From: Kalaharituber pfeilii
Taxonomy: Eukaryota > Ascomycota > Pezizomycetes > Pezizales > Pezizaceae
Direction of reading: 5' to 3'
DNA length: 64,000 nt
Assembly: GCA_015179045.1 (NCBI GenBank)
Contig: WHUZ01000102.1
Span: 144,402 to 208,401 of the forward strand
Shown here piece after piece: positions 43,585-54,512 of the stretch. The stretch's first letter is position 1, and each line of letters starts with the position of its first letter. Under the pieces are notes generated by a model. The model had not been told where the DNA came from and did no database searches. It worked only from the letters and a program-made list of their open reading frames with translations. The translations under genes and the position numbers were made by a program.

Positions 43585-44468
43585 ATTGGACGTGGCAGTA
43601 ATGTAGGTCAAAAGCACTGGGGTATCAAAGGAAATGAGGAGGCAGACAAGGCGGCGAAGATTGGCACATTCCTGCAGTACCAGAGCGAGATAGTCACAGA
43701 GGCAGGCATGCACCATCAGGCAAAGGCACAGCACGCGGAAGAGAGGAACAGGCTGGGACTGAGCTATAGGCCGCTCCAAAAGCTGGGGCCTAGAGTACGA
43801 ATGCTGGCCGGAATATTGGGGGGGAAAGGGTTGCGAGCATGGGACTACAAGTTAGGCAAGACAGACGGGCCAGAATGCAGGTGGTGCGGAGACGAGAAGG
43901 AAACGATGGCTCACATATGGGAAAGGTGCTGGGAGTGGAGAAGGAAACGGCCGGGTAGTGAGCGGCACGAGCCGAGCCAGCTCGAGCTCAAACGAGCCAA
44001 GATCATGCTTGTGTTTTTCTTGACAGCTCACTAAAATGCTTAGCCAGTGCAAGGTTTCATAAACTGAAAATATCTAATATAGTAATAATTAGAGACTTGG
44101 AGCTCATTCTGACCTGCCAACAACTTCGAAATGCTCAATTTAGCTGATAGTAGTGAGAAAGATGAAAATTTAGCTTAGTTTAGTTTAGTTTGTCAATAGT
44201 ATGTATATAATCAATCCAGGCTCGAGCTAGCTCGTGCCGCTCACTACCCGGGCCGGGGGGGACTAGAGGCACAACGCTGACCACTGTAGACGAGCGAAGG
44301 AGAGGGAGATCCTGTGGTGGAGCTTATGAGGTGGATAGAACGTTAGGAGCTGGGGCCGGTCTATGTCATTTTATCTTTTCCGTTTACTGCTATCTCCTAT
44401 GGATTTATCTCGCCATAGCCCGTACGGCGGCATGCGAGTAATGATATTAAAAAAAAAAAAAGAAAAAA
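43585..44468 (+). mobile_element. LINE-2-type element, C-terminal ORF2 plus tail, with internal hAT-like MITE
   Basis: It encodes VMxVKSTGVSKEMRRQTRRR-region remnants and then LECxWCG-type zinc-knuckle sequence (PECRWCGDEKETMAHIWERC). The tail CGCCATAGCCC-GTA-CGGCGGCATGCGAG, TAATGATATT and poly(A) follow. The flanking repeats ATCAATTCGACA (43573-43584) and ATCAATTTGACA (44469-44480) differ by one base. A hAT-like MITE splits the zinc-knuckle frame at 43956. Confidence 0.85.
43956..44246. mobile_element. 291-bp hAT-like MITE
   Basis: TAGTGAGCGGCACGAGCCG on the left and GAGCTAGCTCGTGCCGCTCACTA on the right are near-perfect inverted repeats, the same family as 37234-38503. GC-rich flanks (GGCCGGG and CCCGGGCC) prevent a clean target-duplication call. 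It lies within LINE coding sequence. Confidence 0.72.
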
Positions 44469-44480
44469 ATCAATTTGACA

Positions 44481-44880
44481 CATAAAGCATGCCCGACCTT
44501 ACAGCGTGAGATGAGGCAGAATGAGCTGAATTCAACAGGCATGGCTCAGCCGGTACGGCCCGACGGCGTGGGAATGAGGCAAAATGAGCTGAATCTGACA
44601 CATGGCCGGCCCAACCCGACGGCACGAGATGAGGTAGAATGAGTTGAATTGGACACGTATGCCGGCCCAACCCGATGAGATGACACAGAATGAGCCGGAC
44701 CTGACACGTATAGCAGGCCTGACCCGACGTCAGCGATGTTGTAAAATTGGCTGAATTTGGCACGTATGGTAGGCCCGACCTGCCGGCACGAGATAAGGGA
44801 GAACGAGCTCTATTTGACAGGTATGGCAGGTCGGGCCTGACGGTGCGAGATGTTCAGATGCTGAGTAGTCAGGCTACCGA
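44481..44880 (+). repeat. 56-60-bp minisatellite, right block
   Basis: About seven degenerate units such as CCCGACGGCACGAGATGAGG followed by TAGAATGAGTTGAATTGGAC. Continues the array at 43360-43572 that the LINE insertion split. Confidence 0.8.
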
Positions 44881-44921
44881 GCTACCACACTGTCAAGCTG
44901 TCAAGCTGCGATGCCACTATT

Positions 44922-45187
44922 TTTTTTTTTTTTTTTTTTTATTTCATTTCTCGCGTGCCGCCCTGTGGGCTATGGCGAGGTGTATATTAAGAGAAAGGAA
45001 AAAACAGTAACTATGCCTAACTAAAAGTAGTGCCCGCGGTACTTATACATGTTGCGGGTGTCCATACAAAAGGGTCTCCCTTCACTTCCGCCGTCTGTCC
45101 GATTCGTATGTGCTGACCCTCAGCCATTTCCCGCCCAGTCTCACCTTCTCCACGCTGGTTTCTCCCTCAAGGTACACCACGATTGAA
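44922..45187 (-). mobile_element. 5'-truncated LINE-2-type element (ORF1 end and tail)
   Basis: Poly(T), then the minus-strand hairpin GCCGCCC-TGT-GGGC and TATGGCGAGG, then an antisense ORF1 C-terminus. The duplication CTGCGATGCCACTATT flanks it (44906-44921 and 45188-45203). Confidence 0.88.
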
Positions 45188-45203
45188 CTGCGATGCCACT
45201 ATT

Positions 45204-46227
45204 CTAGAGAGCTGTTAAGCTATCAAGCTGCTCGAGCTACCATGTTGCTCTATGATTGAGCTGTTCAAAGCTTGTACTGCTATAGTACTATACCACTGCT
45301 GATAAAATCTGTGGGTGAGAATGTATACTTGATGCCGATAGATGAAATAATTGTAGCGACTGTAGTGTAGCAGTTCAGAGCCAGTGTTGTGTCTTGGCAT
45401 TTTTCCTAATCTGGAAAGAATGCCTTGTGCAGCTTGTAATCATCCTGAGTTCGCTCCTGGGTGTTCTCGTGCCCCAGACTATTAGCTCCTGGGCATACTT
45501 AAATGCCCTTTCGAATTGGTAGTGTGCAACGGTATCCCTTAAGCTCAACTAGCCTTGCATTAATGGCCCTTGGCAATCATGTCAACGAATTTCCGGAAAC
45601 TATCATAGACTAGGCTTCGTGCTTAGTCAAGAAGTATCCTACGTGTGGTTGCTACCTGAAGAGTGAACACAACTAACTTCGTAGTGAAAATTATGTGCTT
45701 AATCATCGCCAGAAGCCACTAATGCAAGGCTAGTTGAGTCTCACCAGCCGAAGGGATTAAGGTTACAATTGGTTAGGGTAATGTTCAATATGATGCTAAT
45801 TTTGCTGATCGTTAGGACTCTGAATCTAGCTGCACAATTCAGGAAACATGAGTTCGATTAAGCCAGATTAGAGCTATGAGGCTCAGGGTTTACTGCACTA
45901 GGAGCTAGTGTATGTTTGGATGATATTGCTTTGAAACAGCTCTCAACGAAATACATACGATGGCGAGTGGCGAGTGTAGGTCAAGTTGACGTGATTCACT
46001 TCTGCAAAACACTCGAATTGATGAATTAACTATTATATTACATGCTTGTACATATACTCAAAATATAAGCCGACAAAAAAAACTCGAACGACTGAGTCCT
46101 TGCCCACCCAGGCCAGTGTGCTCATATTCCGAGCAACGAATGCATATTCAGACCTATGGGTGTGGAGCCAAACCATTTCCGATGGTTCCATAAAGTCTGA
46201 TATTCATGCCTTGATTTTCAAAACTTC
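45204..46227. other. intergenic region, no gene seen
   Basis: No supported gene; downstream flank of the minus-strand secreted-protein gene. Confidence 0.4.
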
Positions 46228-46782
46228 TTACATAGCTCCGAATCCCACGATGCCACCGGCAACCGCCATCCCGGCGGCGAACTTCCAGTTGCATTGCAGT
46301 CCAGATGCACTGTTCTTCCCCGAGCTCGTACTCTTTCCACACACGCCCTGTACAGAGTTGAGCAGAGAATTGGCGTCTTCCCCCTTGTAGCAGGATATGC
46401 ACCTGTAGTCAGAAACATTCAACTGTTAATCTAATATACTTTCACAAGGCAAGTCGCCTATCTGAATTGTGGATGAACTAGTGATAATTCATGTAGGGAC
46501 CAGGAAGTATAATACTCACTCCTGATAATACCCAAAGGCAGGCCCGTCGCAAAAGCATGATTTGTAGGCATCGACTTTGTCGCCTTCGCTGGCACTGCTC
46601 TCTTTACTGCACTTGGTAACCTCTCCGGCGAATGCAGGACACTTGTCAGCGACACACTGTGCGTCGACATTTGAAAGATCTAAATCACTGAAATCTGGCA
46701 GCTCGAATTCTTGCGCGCGTGGGGCTGCGAGTGCCAAGAAAGTTAAGTAAGGAGCGAGGAGGAGGAAGGTCGAGAACTTCAT
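46228..46782 (-). CDS. small secreted cysteine-rich protein, probable GPI anchor, two exons
   Basis: Exons 46782-46520 and 46402-46228 (minus strand), with a 117-bp intron starting GTGAGT and ending CTACAG. The coding total is 438 nt, giving 145 residues with no frame break. The N-terminus MKFSTFLLLAPYLTFLALA is a clear signal peptide. An acidic stretch with DLDLSNVDAQC begins the mature domain, which holds nine cysteines including CFCDGP and ECISCYKG. A Ser/Gly/Asn-rich stretch then leads to a hydrophobic C-terminus (FAAGMAVAGGIVGFGAM) typical of a GPI-anchor signal. Predicted location is cell surface or wall. No known family is recognised with confidence; the spacing is not that of a standard CFEM domain. 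The odd cysteine number means at least one is free or bonded between molecules. It could be a cell-wall or effector-like protein. Confidence 0.82.
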
Positions 46783-49379
46783 GATTGCTGGTTTATGGAG
46801 TGAAATGGAGTTCGAAGGTGAAAAGTAGAGCGAGATGTTGTTTCCGTACGTAGTGGTGCGAGTTTTGTCAACTGAAGGGCCAGAAAGGCGAAGAGATCCC
46901 CGAACAATTTATATAGGGGATTTCAAACGACTTCCCAACAGGTGCTGTAACACAAATGTGCATACCTTGACTTATTCGACAAAAGAAAAAAGAAAATTAA
47001 GACAAAGAAAAGGGGGATCGACACAGAGATTGTGCTGAACCCCACAGAAAGGCGCTAGCATCCCTGTGGGTTTAAGAAGTCTAAGCAGGCTTAGCACTAT
47101 TGCCACGAAACGAGTCTGATCCCAACTGATCCCTTGCTACTCTTTTCTCCTCGTTACTCATTCCAACGAGGTATAATCTGCTCTCAAGAGGGTTGGGAAT
47201 CAGCGGGTGTGAGGTATGAATCACGCCTGCAGCGGGTCACAATATTGTAAATGTTGGAATGTATTTTGCAGAGGCAGAGCCTTGCATAGCCTATGCCTTT
47301 TTTTTCCTGAAAGATGTAGTTGCTTCTTCTGTCGAAAATGGCAATATGTGTATATACTTTGCATGACTGCCCATCATCTCTTGCGATGCGCATCTGCGGC
47401 ACCATGAGATGCAGTTTTGCGATGGTGAGGCATTTGAGTATGGTGGTGGTTTTAAATTCATAGCAGATACTCTGAAAATTTTAATTGTCCTATCCTCGTG
47501 ACTAGTACTTGTCGCGCTCCTCGAGGGAATTACTTCGAGGGAATTACTTTTTGCGAAGCTGCGACCAACAGCATATAGTTTCCCTAGCTGCATATTCTCG
47601 CTGGCAGTAGTTCCTAATTCGAATATGCAAAATCGCCAACCCTAAAGCAAGCTAGCAAGGCTTCCCAAGACTCGGCCTTCCTGATAATACTCAGATACTG
47701 AAAAATGACCAGGACCTAACGCAGCGGACTTAAGAGCATGGTCATGCATGTCCGATGATAATTGGCAAGCGGAAGGGGAATCGAGAAAGTAAAATAGAAA
47801 GAAACACCGCCTTCAAGCATTATCACGATCTCCGAAACATTCTACAGTAAATACAGTTAGGTTGGTGAGACATCCCTCCGGATGGTAACACATCTGCAGC
47901 AGGCATGTTACACTGGCACTTTGGGTCATTCGGTAGACAAAAATATGCATAATTATCGCCATCTAGTATATGAAGCGAAAACTGAACTGCCCAGGTTTAC
48001 AAATGCTCGACAAATAGTGTTCGAGGTGACAGAAAGCATTGCCCTATTCGTTAGGTGTCAAAGGCTCTGGAATATTTCTTCACTTACGGACACAGCTGTT
48101 AATATGTGTGCTCCAGGTAGCAATACGGCTTGCACCTCTAGTGAGGAGTAAGAAAACTAAAGAGAATGCAGGTGCTTAATGATTTGGCGCGATTAGCGTT
48201 GAGACCATGGGTTGAGGTTGAGGCTGTGATACGTCGTACAAAATTGTGGGAAATGAGTGAGGGGCTTGGTATAGACTAAGTCAACTGATTATAAAAGCCA
48301 CAGCTGTTACATACGACAACCACTTCGTATACTGCATGGAGCAGCCACTGAGGCTCAGCGTACAGAGCGTTCTCGAGATTTCCAGGTAGTCTGCTGCATT
48401 CATCTGCAGTATCTTCGCATCACATACACACGATTTGCGGAACTTTAGCATGCCCCTATGTAGATGCAGGGTTGACAGCCCCACAGCTTTGGAAACGAAA
48501 TTAGGATGGTAAGACAAACTTTGCCAAGTCCTGCAACAGGGCTTTATTTTGACATTACAGGAAGCTGGTCTACGTGAGCAACATAAATCATAAAGTACAT
48601 TTTTGCCACAAAGTGAGTGACCCTGATTTGAACTTTCTTCTGAATGTTTTCAGAAGACATAGTGCACAGTCGCTTGCTGGAATCTTGAGTTTTTCGCACA
48701 GGCACTTGGCACATTTACATCGTGCTGTTCAATATGGTTGGGGCTAGCCTCGAACCAGGCGTTGCTACTATCATAGTAGGTACTGGGGGTCTTGGCAGAT
48801 GTATTACTTAAGCAATGGTTTAAAGTTGTGTTTCTATCCGTAGTTGGAGGGGTGTGCCTTGACAGTCATAACTCAGTTGAAATTCTTCAAAAAAGGCTTG
48901 AACTACATCAGCAAGAAAATTGTTCACGTCCCAAGGCATTATATGCATCAGACGCGCTAATGCCACGGGGCGTCAACCGCTTTACACAGTGACACACCCC
49001 AAGGTCTGGATGCCACTCTGAGTCGGCTCACCTCTGCAACGGGTGAGTATTTACTGTGGCTTCCGGACTTTGGCTCATTTTCACTTACATCCTCAACTAC
49101 AGCCTGATATTTACTACGTTATCAACTACAGACCCATATACTCTACGTTATCAAGTACAGACTGATACACCCAGCGTCCTCAAATGTGACCTCAATTGGT
49201 GGTCGGCTACTCGTGCCTACAGCGCTTATTGCACAAATTTGTTCTACCGTGCCATAATATCATGTTTGATATCCTATTGTTTATTCATTAATAACTAGCT
49301 ATCCCGGACTATATACAGGTGCCCTTTCATCATTCTATCATTCCATGCCATCATCTGTCATACTACTGCTCCCGCACGT
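46783..49379. other. intergenic region, no gene seen
   Basis: Includes the upstream region of the secreted-protein gene. No supported gene, RNA gene or repeat; frames are short. Confidence 0.45.
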
Positions 49380-50260
49380 TCTCATCGCCCTGTAGTGAGC
49401 TCATATTCCCTCATCGTACGCTGTGGCGTACTTGTCAAATTGCGCTGAATTCTACCACATCCCGCACGGTGGAATTGGACCTGCAATACCTGTCAATTGA
49501 GCTCATTCTGCCCCATCTCACTGTAACTTGAGTCTATTCTACCACATCTTGCGCCGCCGTGTAGGACCTGCCGTATCTGTCATTCAGCTCATGTTGCCAT
49601 ATCTCGTGCCGTCGTGTAGGACCTGACATACATGTTAAATTAAGCTCATCCTGCCATATCTCGCGCGATGGAAATGGACCTGCAGTACCTGTAAATTGAG
49701 CTTCTTCTACCACATCGCGCACTGTAGAAATAGACCTAAATAACCTGTTAAATCAAGCTCATTCTACCACATCTCGTGCCATCAACAGGGACCTGTCATA
49801 CCTGTAAAATTCAGCTGATGTTGCCTCATAGCTTGCTGTCGAGAGAGGCCTGCCATACCTGTTAAATTGAACTCATTCTGCCACCTCTCGCGCCGTCAAG
49901 GGAGATGTGCCATACCTATTAATTGAGCTCATGTTGCCACATGTCGCGCCATCATGTAGGACCTGACGTGTTAAATCGAGGTCATTCTGCCATTTCTCGC
50001 ACCGTCGTATAGGACCTCTCATACCTGTCAAATTCGGCTCATTCTGCCATATCTCACGCCGTCGTATAGGACCTGTCATACCTGTGAAATGCATCTCATC
50101 TCCTGCCGTCGAGTGGTACCTGCCATACCTATTAGATTGATCATTCTGCCATATCACCCACCATGGAGGGAGGGCTGCCATACCTATTGAATTCACCACT
50201 GTCGTACCTGTGATGTCGTACCTGTAAAGTTGAGCTCACTCTGCTGCATCTTGCGGCATG
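49380..50260 (-). repeat. 56-60-bp minisatellite array, inverted relative to 43.4-44.9 kb
   Basis: About fifteen degenerate units of the form GACCTGYCATACCTGTTAAA, TTGAGCTCATTCTGCC, ACATCTCGCGCCGTC. On the minus strand the unit matches the one at 43360-44880. Translations of the array, such as TGMTGPIRRREIWQNEPNL, are periodic artefacts of the DNA repeat. Confidence 0.85.
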
Positions 50261-50574
50261 GAAAGGGGTCTGTTGATGGGACTTCTCAGGCCAGCCGTAA
50301 CTTGTTGCATTTTTCGAACACGCTGTTATTTTCAGCGTGTGGGTGGGCACATTGTGCAATTTCTTGCCACTGAGGTCTCAGCGCAGGCCTCAGACCCATG
50401 AGGGCAGTGTCAACCGGCAACCTGGAAGCGTACTGAGCAACAGTTCATCATGCTCAGTCTGGGTGCATCATCCCAGTGTAGTTTCCCGGCTGACTGGTGT
50501 AACAGAACATCCGACGGCTTGAGTGGCCCAAGCGACTGAGGAGTCTAACAACTGGAGCCCCTTTTTTTGCAACA

Positions 50575-50629
50575 TCATTTTTTTGTTTTTTGTATTATTA
50601 CTTGTGCCGCCTTATGGGCTATGGTGAGA
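50575..50629 (-). mobile_element. LINE-2-type tail
   Basis: On the minus strand TCTCACCATAGCCC-ATA-AGGCGGCACAAG, then TAATAATAC and an A-rich end. The duplication TTTGCAACA lies at 50566-50574 and 50630-50638. Only about 40 nt of LINE are retained. Confidence 0.82.
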
Positions 50630-50689
50630 TTTGCAACAACGTCTCAATTCAGCAATGTCCTAAGAGGGCACCTCGCACACACTGCAATG

Positions 50690-50930
50690 TTGCCAGGTTG
50701 AGATAATTGAGCACATTGAGCGTGTACATGAAATATGCACGATGTGGGCATATTTGGTCAATTGAGCATATCGAACACATTGAGCGCGCGCATGGGATAT
50801 ATATTGGGATATATAGCATATAGGCATGCTTAACACTTTCAAGTTGACCGCGCGCATCAGATATTGGGTCAATTGAGCATATCGAGCGCATTGAGCGTGA
50901 GCACATTGAGATATACACCATGCACGTATC
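50690..50930. repeat. short-period repeat around TTGAGCATATCGAGCACATT
   Basis: Words ATTGAGCGYG, CATATCGA and ATGATATATTGGG recur irregularly. Units are too diverged to fix a period. It borders the minisatellite at 50985-51610. Confidence 0.5.
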
Positions 50931-50984
50931 AGATATTGAGTAGCACGCGCACCGGTTGCAGTAGTTAACTACTGTGCAAGCTAT

Positions 50985-51610
50985 TAACCACCGAGCAGGC
51001 CATGTAGAAAGTAGACCATTTTGTGCATGTTAAATACGTCAGAAAATTACCTCCTCGCCCATGTGTGACATAGGCTACATTGCGCATGCTAAATGCGTTG
51101 AAAAAACTCTCGTCGCGCATATATGCCATTTGGCGCATGTTAAACACGTCGAAAATTGGCTCCTCGCGCATGTAAAAAATAGGTCATTTCGCACATGTTG
51201 AATACATCGAAAATTGGCTCCTCGGATATGTAGAAAATGGGTCATTTGCACGTGTTAAGTACGTCGAAAGCTAGCTCACCGCGCATGTCTAAAAGAGGCC
51301 GTTTTGCCCATGTACCACCGGGCAGGCGATGTAGAAAGTCGAGTATTTTGCGCATCTTAAATACGTCGCAAATGCCCTCATCGCGCATCTAGAAAATCGA
51401 CCATTCTGCGTATCTCAAATACGTCGCAAATGCCCTCGTCGCCCATGTGGAAAATAGACCATTTTGCGCATGTTAAATACGGCTCGTCGCGCATGTAGAA
51501 AATAGACCATTTTTCGCATGCTAAATGCGTCGAAGATGCCCTCGTTGGCGCACGTGTGGAATAGGCCATTTTGCGTATGTTAAATACCTCGAAAATTGGC
51601 ATCCAACAGG
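50985..51610. repeat. about 59-bp minisatellite
   Basis: Roughly ten degenerate units such as CATGTAGAAAATAGACCATT, TTGCGCATGTTAAATACGTC, GAAAATTGGCTCCTCGCGC. Translations (for example FNMRKMAY repeats on the minus strand) are periodic artefacts. Confidence 0.82.
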
Positions 51611-52280
51611 TCAAATACGTACATATTGACTGCACAAATGAGATATAGAGTATATTAGAGAGTATGTGTATGAGGTATTGAACCTACGCATGTAGAAAAG
51701 TAGCATCCGATGTAAACATCCGACGCGGTATGTCAGTTACCCCATTAATAACGTGATCTGTCACTTTACAGGCATCCAGACATGCAAGGTTAAATATTGT
51801 GTGGCATGACGCATGCGGAATTGTATATGAAGTAGGGACGCGGGCCTGACTAGTGAGGTGTTCGGAGGCCGGGCCTAGTTACAAAGACGTTAGAACGCAC
51901 TAACCTATGAGATGTATCCAATTGTCATGACGCTGCGCCCACGCGTCAGGATACATTTTCGTTATTGCTGATGGGCACTCAAAGGATTCTACAACTGATT
52001 GTAATGATGAATTACATTTAGGTCAAGTGTGTGTGTATACGGTGCATGGAAATGATGTGGAGAAGTGGGCCATCTCTTATCGATCCGTTCTCCAATTAGT
52101 ATTAGTGGATATTCGATAAGAATATGTACATAACTAAGGAAGAAAAATTAAGAATATTCCTGTAACGAAAATATTCTTAATTTGTATGGGGGCGGGCCGG
52201 TCATATTCTTATCATCGAATAGATTCTTATATCGAGTAGTCTTATATCGAGAGTATGCTGTAGCCGCTCATGTTAGCAAA

Positions 52281-52449
52281 TTTTTTTTTTTTTTTTTTTA
52301 TTTCATTACTCGCGTGCCGCCCTATGGGCTATGGCGAGGGTTTTATTTAAAACTACTACAAGGAAAGATATAGGTCTTAGATACATGATGCCCGCGGTCT
52401 GTCTGGTATTGCGGGGGGAAAGCGGTCAGTGTGTCCAAATTATCTCCGT
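52281..52449 (-). mobile_element. LINE-2-type tail plus short 3' untranslated region
   Basis: Poly(T), TATTTCATTACTCGCGTGCC, GCCC-TAT-GGGC, TATGGCGAGG, then about 110 bp of LINE 3' sequence. The duplication is TCATGTTAGCAAA at 52268-52280 and 52450-52462. Confidence 0.88.
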
Positions 52450-52681
52450 TCATGTTAGCAAAGCAGAGCATGTAAGTCGCTGGAAAGTATCACATACATT
52501 CCCGCAGCTTTCCTTGGTATTGTGTCTTAAAATTTGTCCCTCCTCATTCATGGCATCTTTTGTCATCCATATATATGCCATACACAAGATAGTTGCTTAT
52601 GTATTCCGCTTGTGCTATAATTTGCTAATGTTTGCACCAAGTCGGCGTGGAGATGACAGTTAACTTGGTAGGCGAGACCTA

Positions 52682-53527
52682 CTGTGTTTCACCACATCTC
52701 GACGCACACCACAATTCGACGCACTTTCCCACCAAAACTGAGCGAATGAGAACCTGTATATTTCCACGAACAGAACCTACTTTTCTATGCGCCTTTTAGG
52801 AGGCTTAAAGCAAGCATCATTCTTCAGATCCTGCATCTGTTCTTTAAAAAAAAACTAGTTATGGATGAATTATATCTCTGCACATTTGCACATAAGTCTT
52901 GGCATATATTTTTGCGGTAAAATTGCAGATATGGAAATCTACCCACTGCACCTGCAATTCATTCAATAGAAACATTTAAACACTTTATTTGAGTAATTTA
53001 TCCCTATGGAGATATACAGGAATGGCATCAACAAAATCCTTGAAGTAATCATTGAGTTGTTCAAAATATTTTTATTCTCATAGAAATATTGCATATGAAT
53101 AGTATCAGAAGAGGACCTGAAAATATATATCAGCATGCCAACTATGCAATATATCAAAATGGACTGAATAAAGTCAAGTGAGTCAATATACAGCTAGGAG
53201 AGACCCTTTAATCACAAGACTATGGCCATTGGTGTGGTAGTGCTAAAAAAGAGTAGTATGTTCAGTTCGCTGAAATATTGTTTGAGAATCCCATACAAAC
53301 AAATGCCAAGACATTGTTACAAATTTCGCTGTGCCATAACTCCTTGAGAATGCGTTCTTTGAGCGAGCAGAGGTGTGAAACATGAAGAGCAAGTATTTAT
53401 TTAGTGTCTCTAAATAGTGCTTACAAAATTCTGCTCTAGTGGTTGAGGTACACGCTCTTCTGCGTGGCTAGTTTTGGTGGGAAAGTGCGTCGAATTGTGG
53501 TGTGCGTCGAGATGTGGTGAAACACAG
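52682..53527. mobile_element. TA-flanked TIR element with about 57-bp identical ends
   Basis: CTGTGTTTCACCACATCTCG on the left and its exact inverse at the right end (to 53527), extending to ACCAAAACT, are flanked by TA. It is 846 bp and non-coding. Relatives lie at 28778 and 62162-63221. TA duplication suggests the Tc1/mariner group, but the long ends are not diagnostic. Confidence 0.85.
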
Positions 53528-53529
53528 TA

Positions 53530-54512
53530 TAAGAGGTACAGTAGACTCTCTATGTAAGAATATCTTTCGAAGAGGGGGACCCGCTGCTGACACTGATGGA
53601 GTGGATAGAAGAGTGACAAGGGACGGGACGGGAGTGACGGGACAGGCTTTTACTTTCACACGTTTAATTTCCCTTTCTTTCATCTACTTTCAATCACTAT
53701 GTACCTAATATCATCGCCATAGCCCTATTATGCAACGAGGACCACGGGACATATCACGTGAGATTGTCATGTGTGAGGGGCTATTTATGATACGCTTATT
53801 GAATTGAATACGTCGTTTACTGCATTGCAATAGATACAGGAACATAAAGCGACATATATAGCCAACTTTTGGTGATAACGAGAAATCCTCAATTAGAGCA
53901 AAAACCTGAAAACAACATATGCAAACCTGGTTTCTCATGTCATGACGACAGACCATGATCATGTTTCAGTGCATATGTCAGTAGGCTGTCATGATGAAGT
54001 AAAGAGAAGTAATCTCAAGTACAATGATGAAACAGTACGCTGCATATCAAAGCTATACGAATGATAATCCTTAAGAGGGGCCAAGTGAATGTGGATAACA
54101 CGTTGGCCAAGGTCGTGGTTTGTGGGTATCCCACGTGATGAAATAGCTAGATGGTTCTGGATACGCTTGTTGTAGGAATTAGCAACCGCACCAATCTGCT
54201 GGCAGCTCATGTCTATATAGGGTGTTAGGAGCGCATATTGTACACGGGTTCAATGGTTCATGCAGAAGTTGAGAGTGAGAGAGAATAATACAATACGTAT
54301 CCCTGCGCACTCTATATATTGCTTCAATTCTGGATGGCCTGAAACCAGACCTGCCAAGAGTTCGGCCTATCATGCCATGCCCAGGAGGCCTGGTCGGCGG
54401 TTGAGAACACCGGCATCGCTATAGCCTATCTACAACTACCACTTCATAACACGTGAGTACCTCACTTTCATTGTCTAGCAAATTCTAGCTCTCACTCACA
54501 AGCGCGATCAAT
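53530..54512. other. intergenic region with a broken LINE-2-like tail
   Basis: ATCATCGCCATAGCCCTATT at 53710-53729 matches the 5' half of the LINE-2-type hairpin and then diverges, so it may be a decayed tail. TACAGTAGACTCTCTATGTA near 53539 resembles a pogo-type end without a partner. No gene is supported. Confidence 0.35.

Noticed and set aside
49534..50199. Minus-strand frames with repeating peptide TGMTGPIRRREIWQ
   Set aside because: The peptide periodicity is that of the 58-bp minisatellite; unit length and frame drift between copies.
50310..50342. Hairpin ACACGCTGTTATTTTCAGCGTGT
   Set aside because: A short isolated inverted repeat without flanking duplication or gene context; a terminator role makes no sense in a fungal nucleus.
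52130..52260. AATATTCTTAA inverted words and TATCGAGAGTATGCTGTA suggesting another pogo-type end
   Set aside because: No partner end or TA-bounded element could be found.
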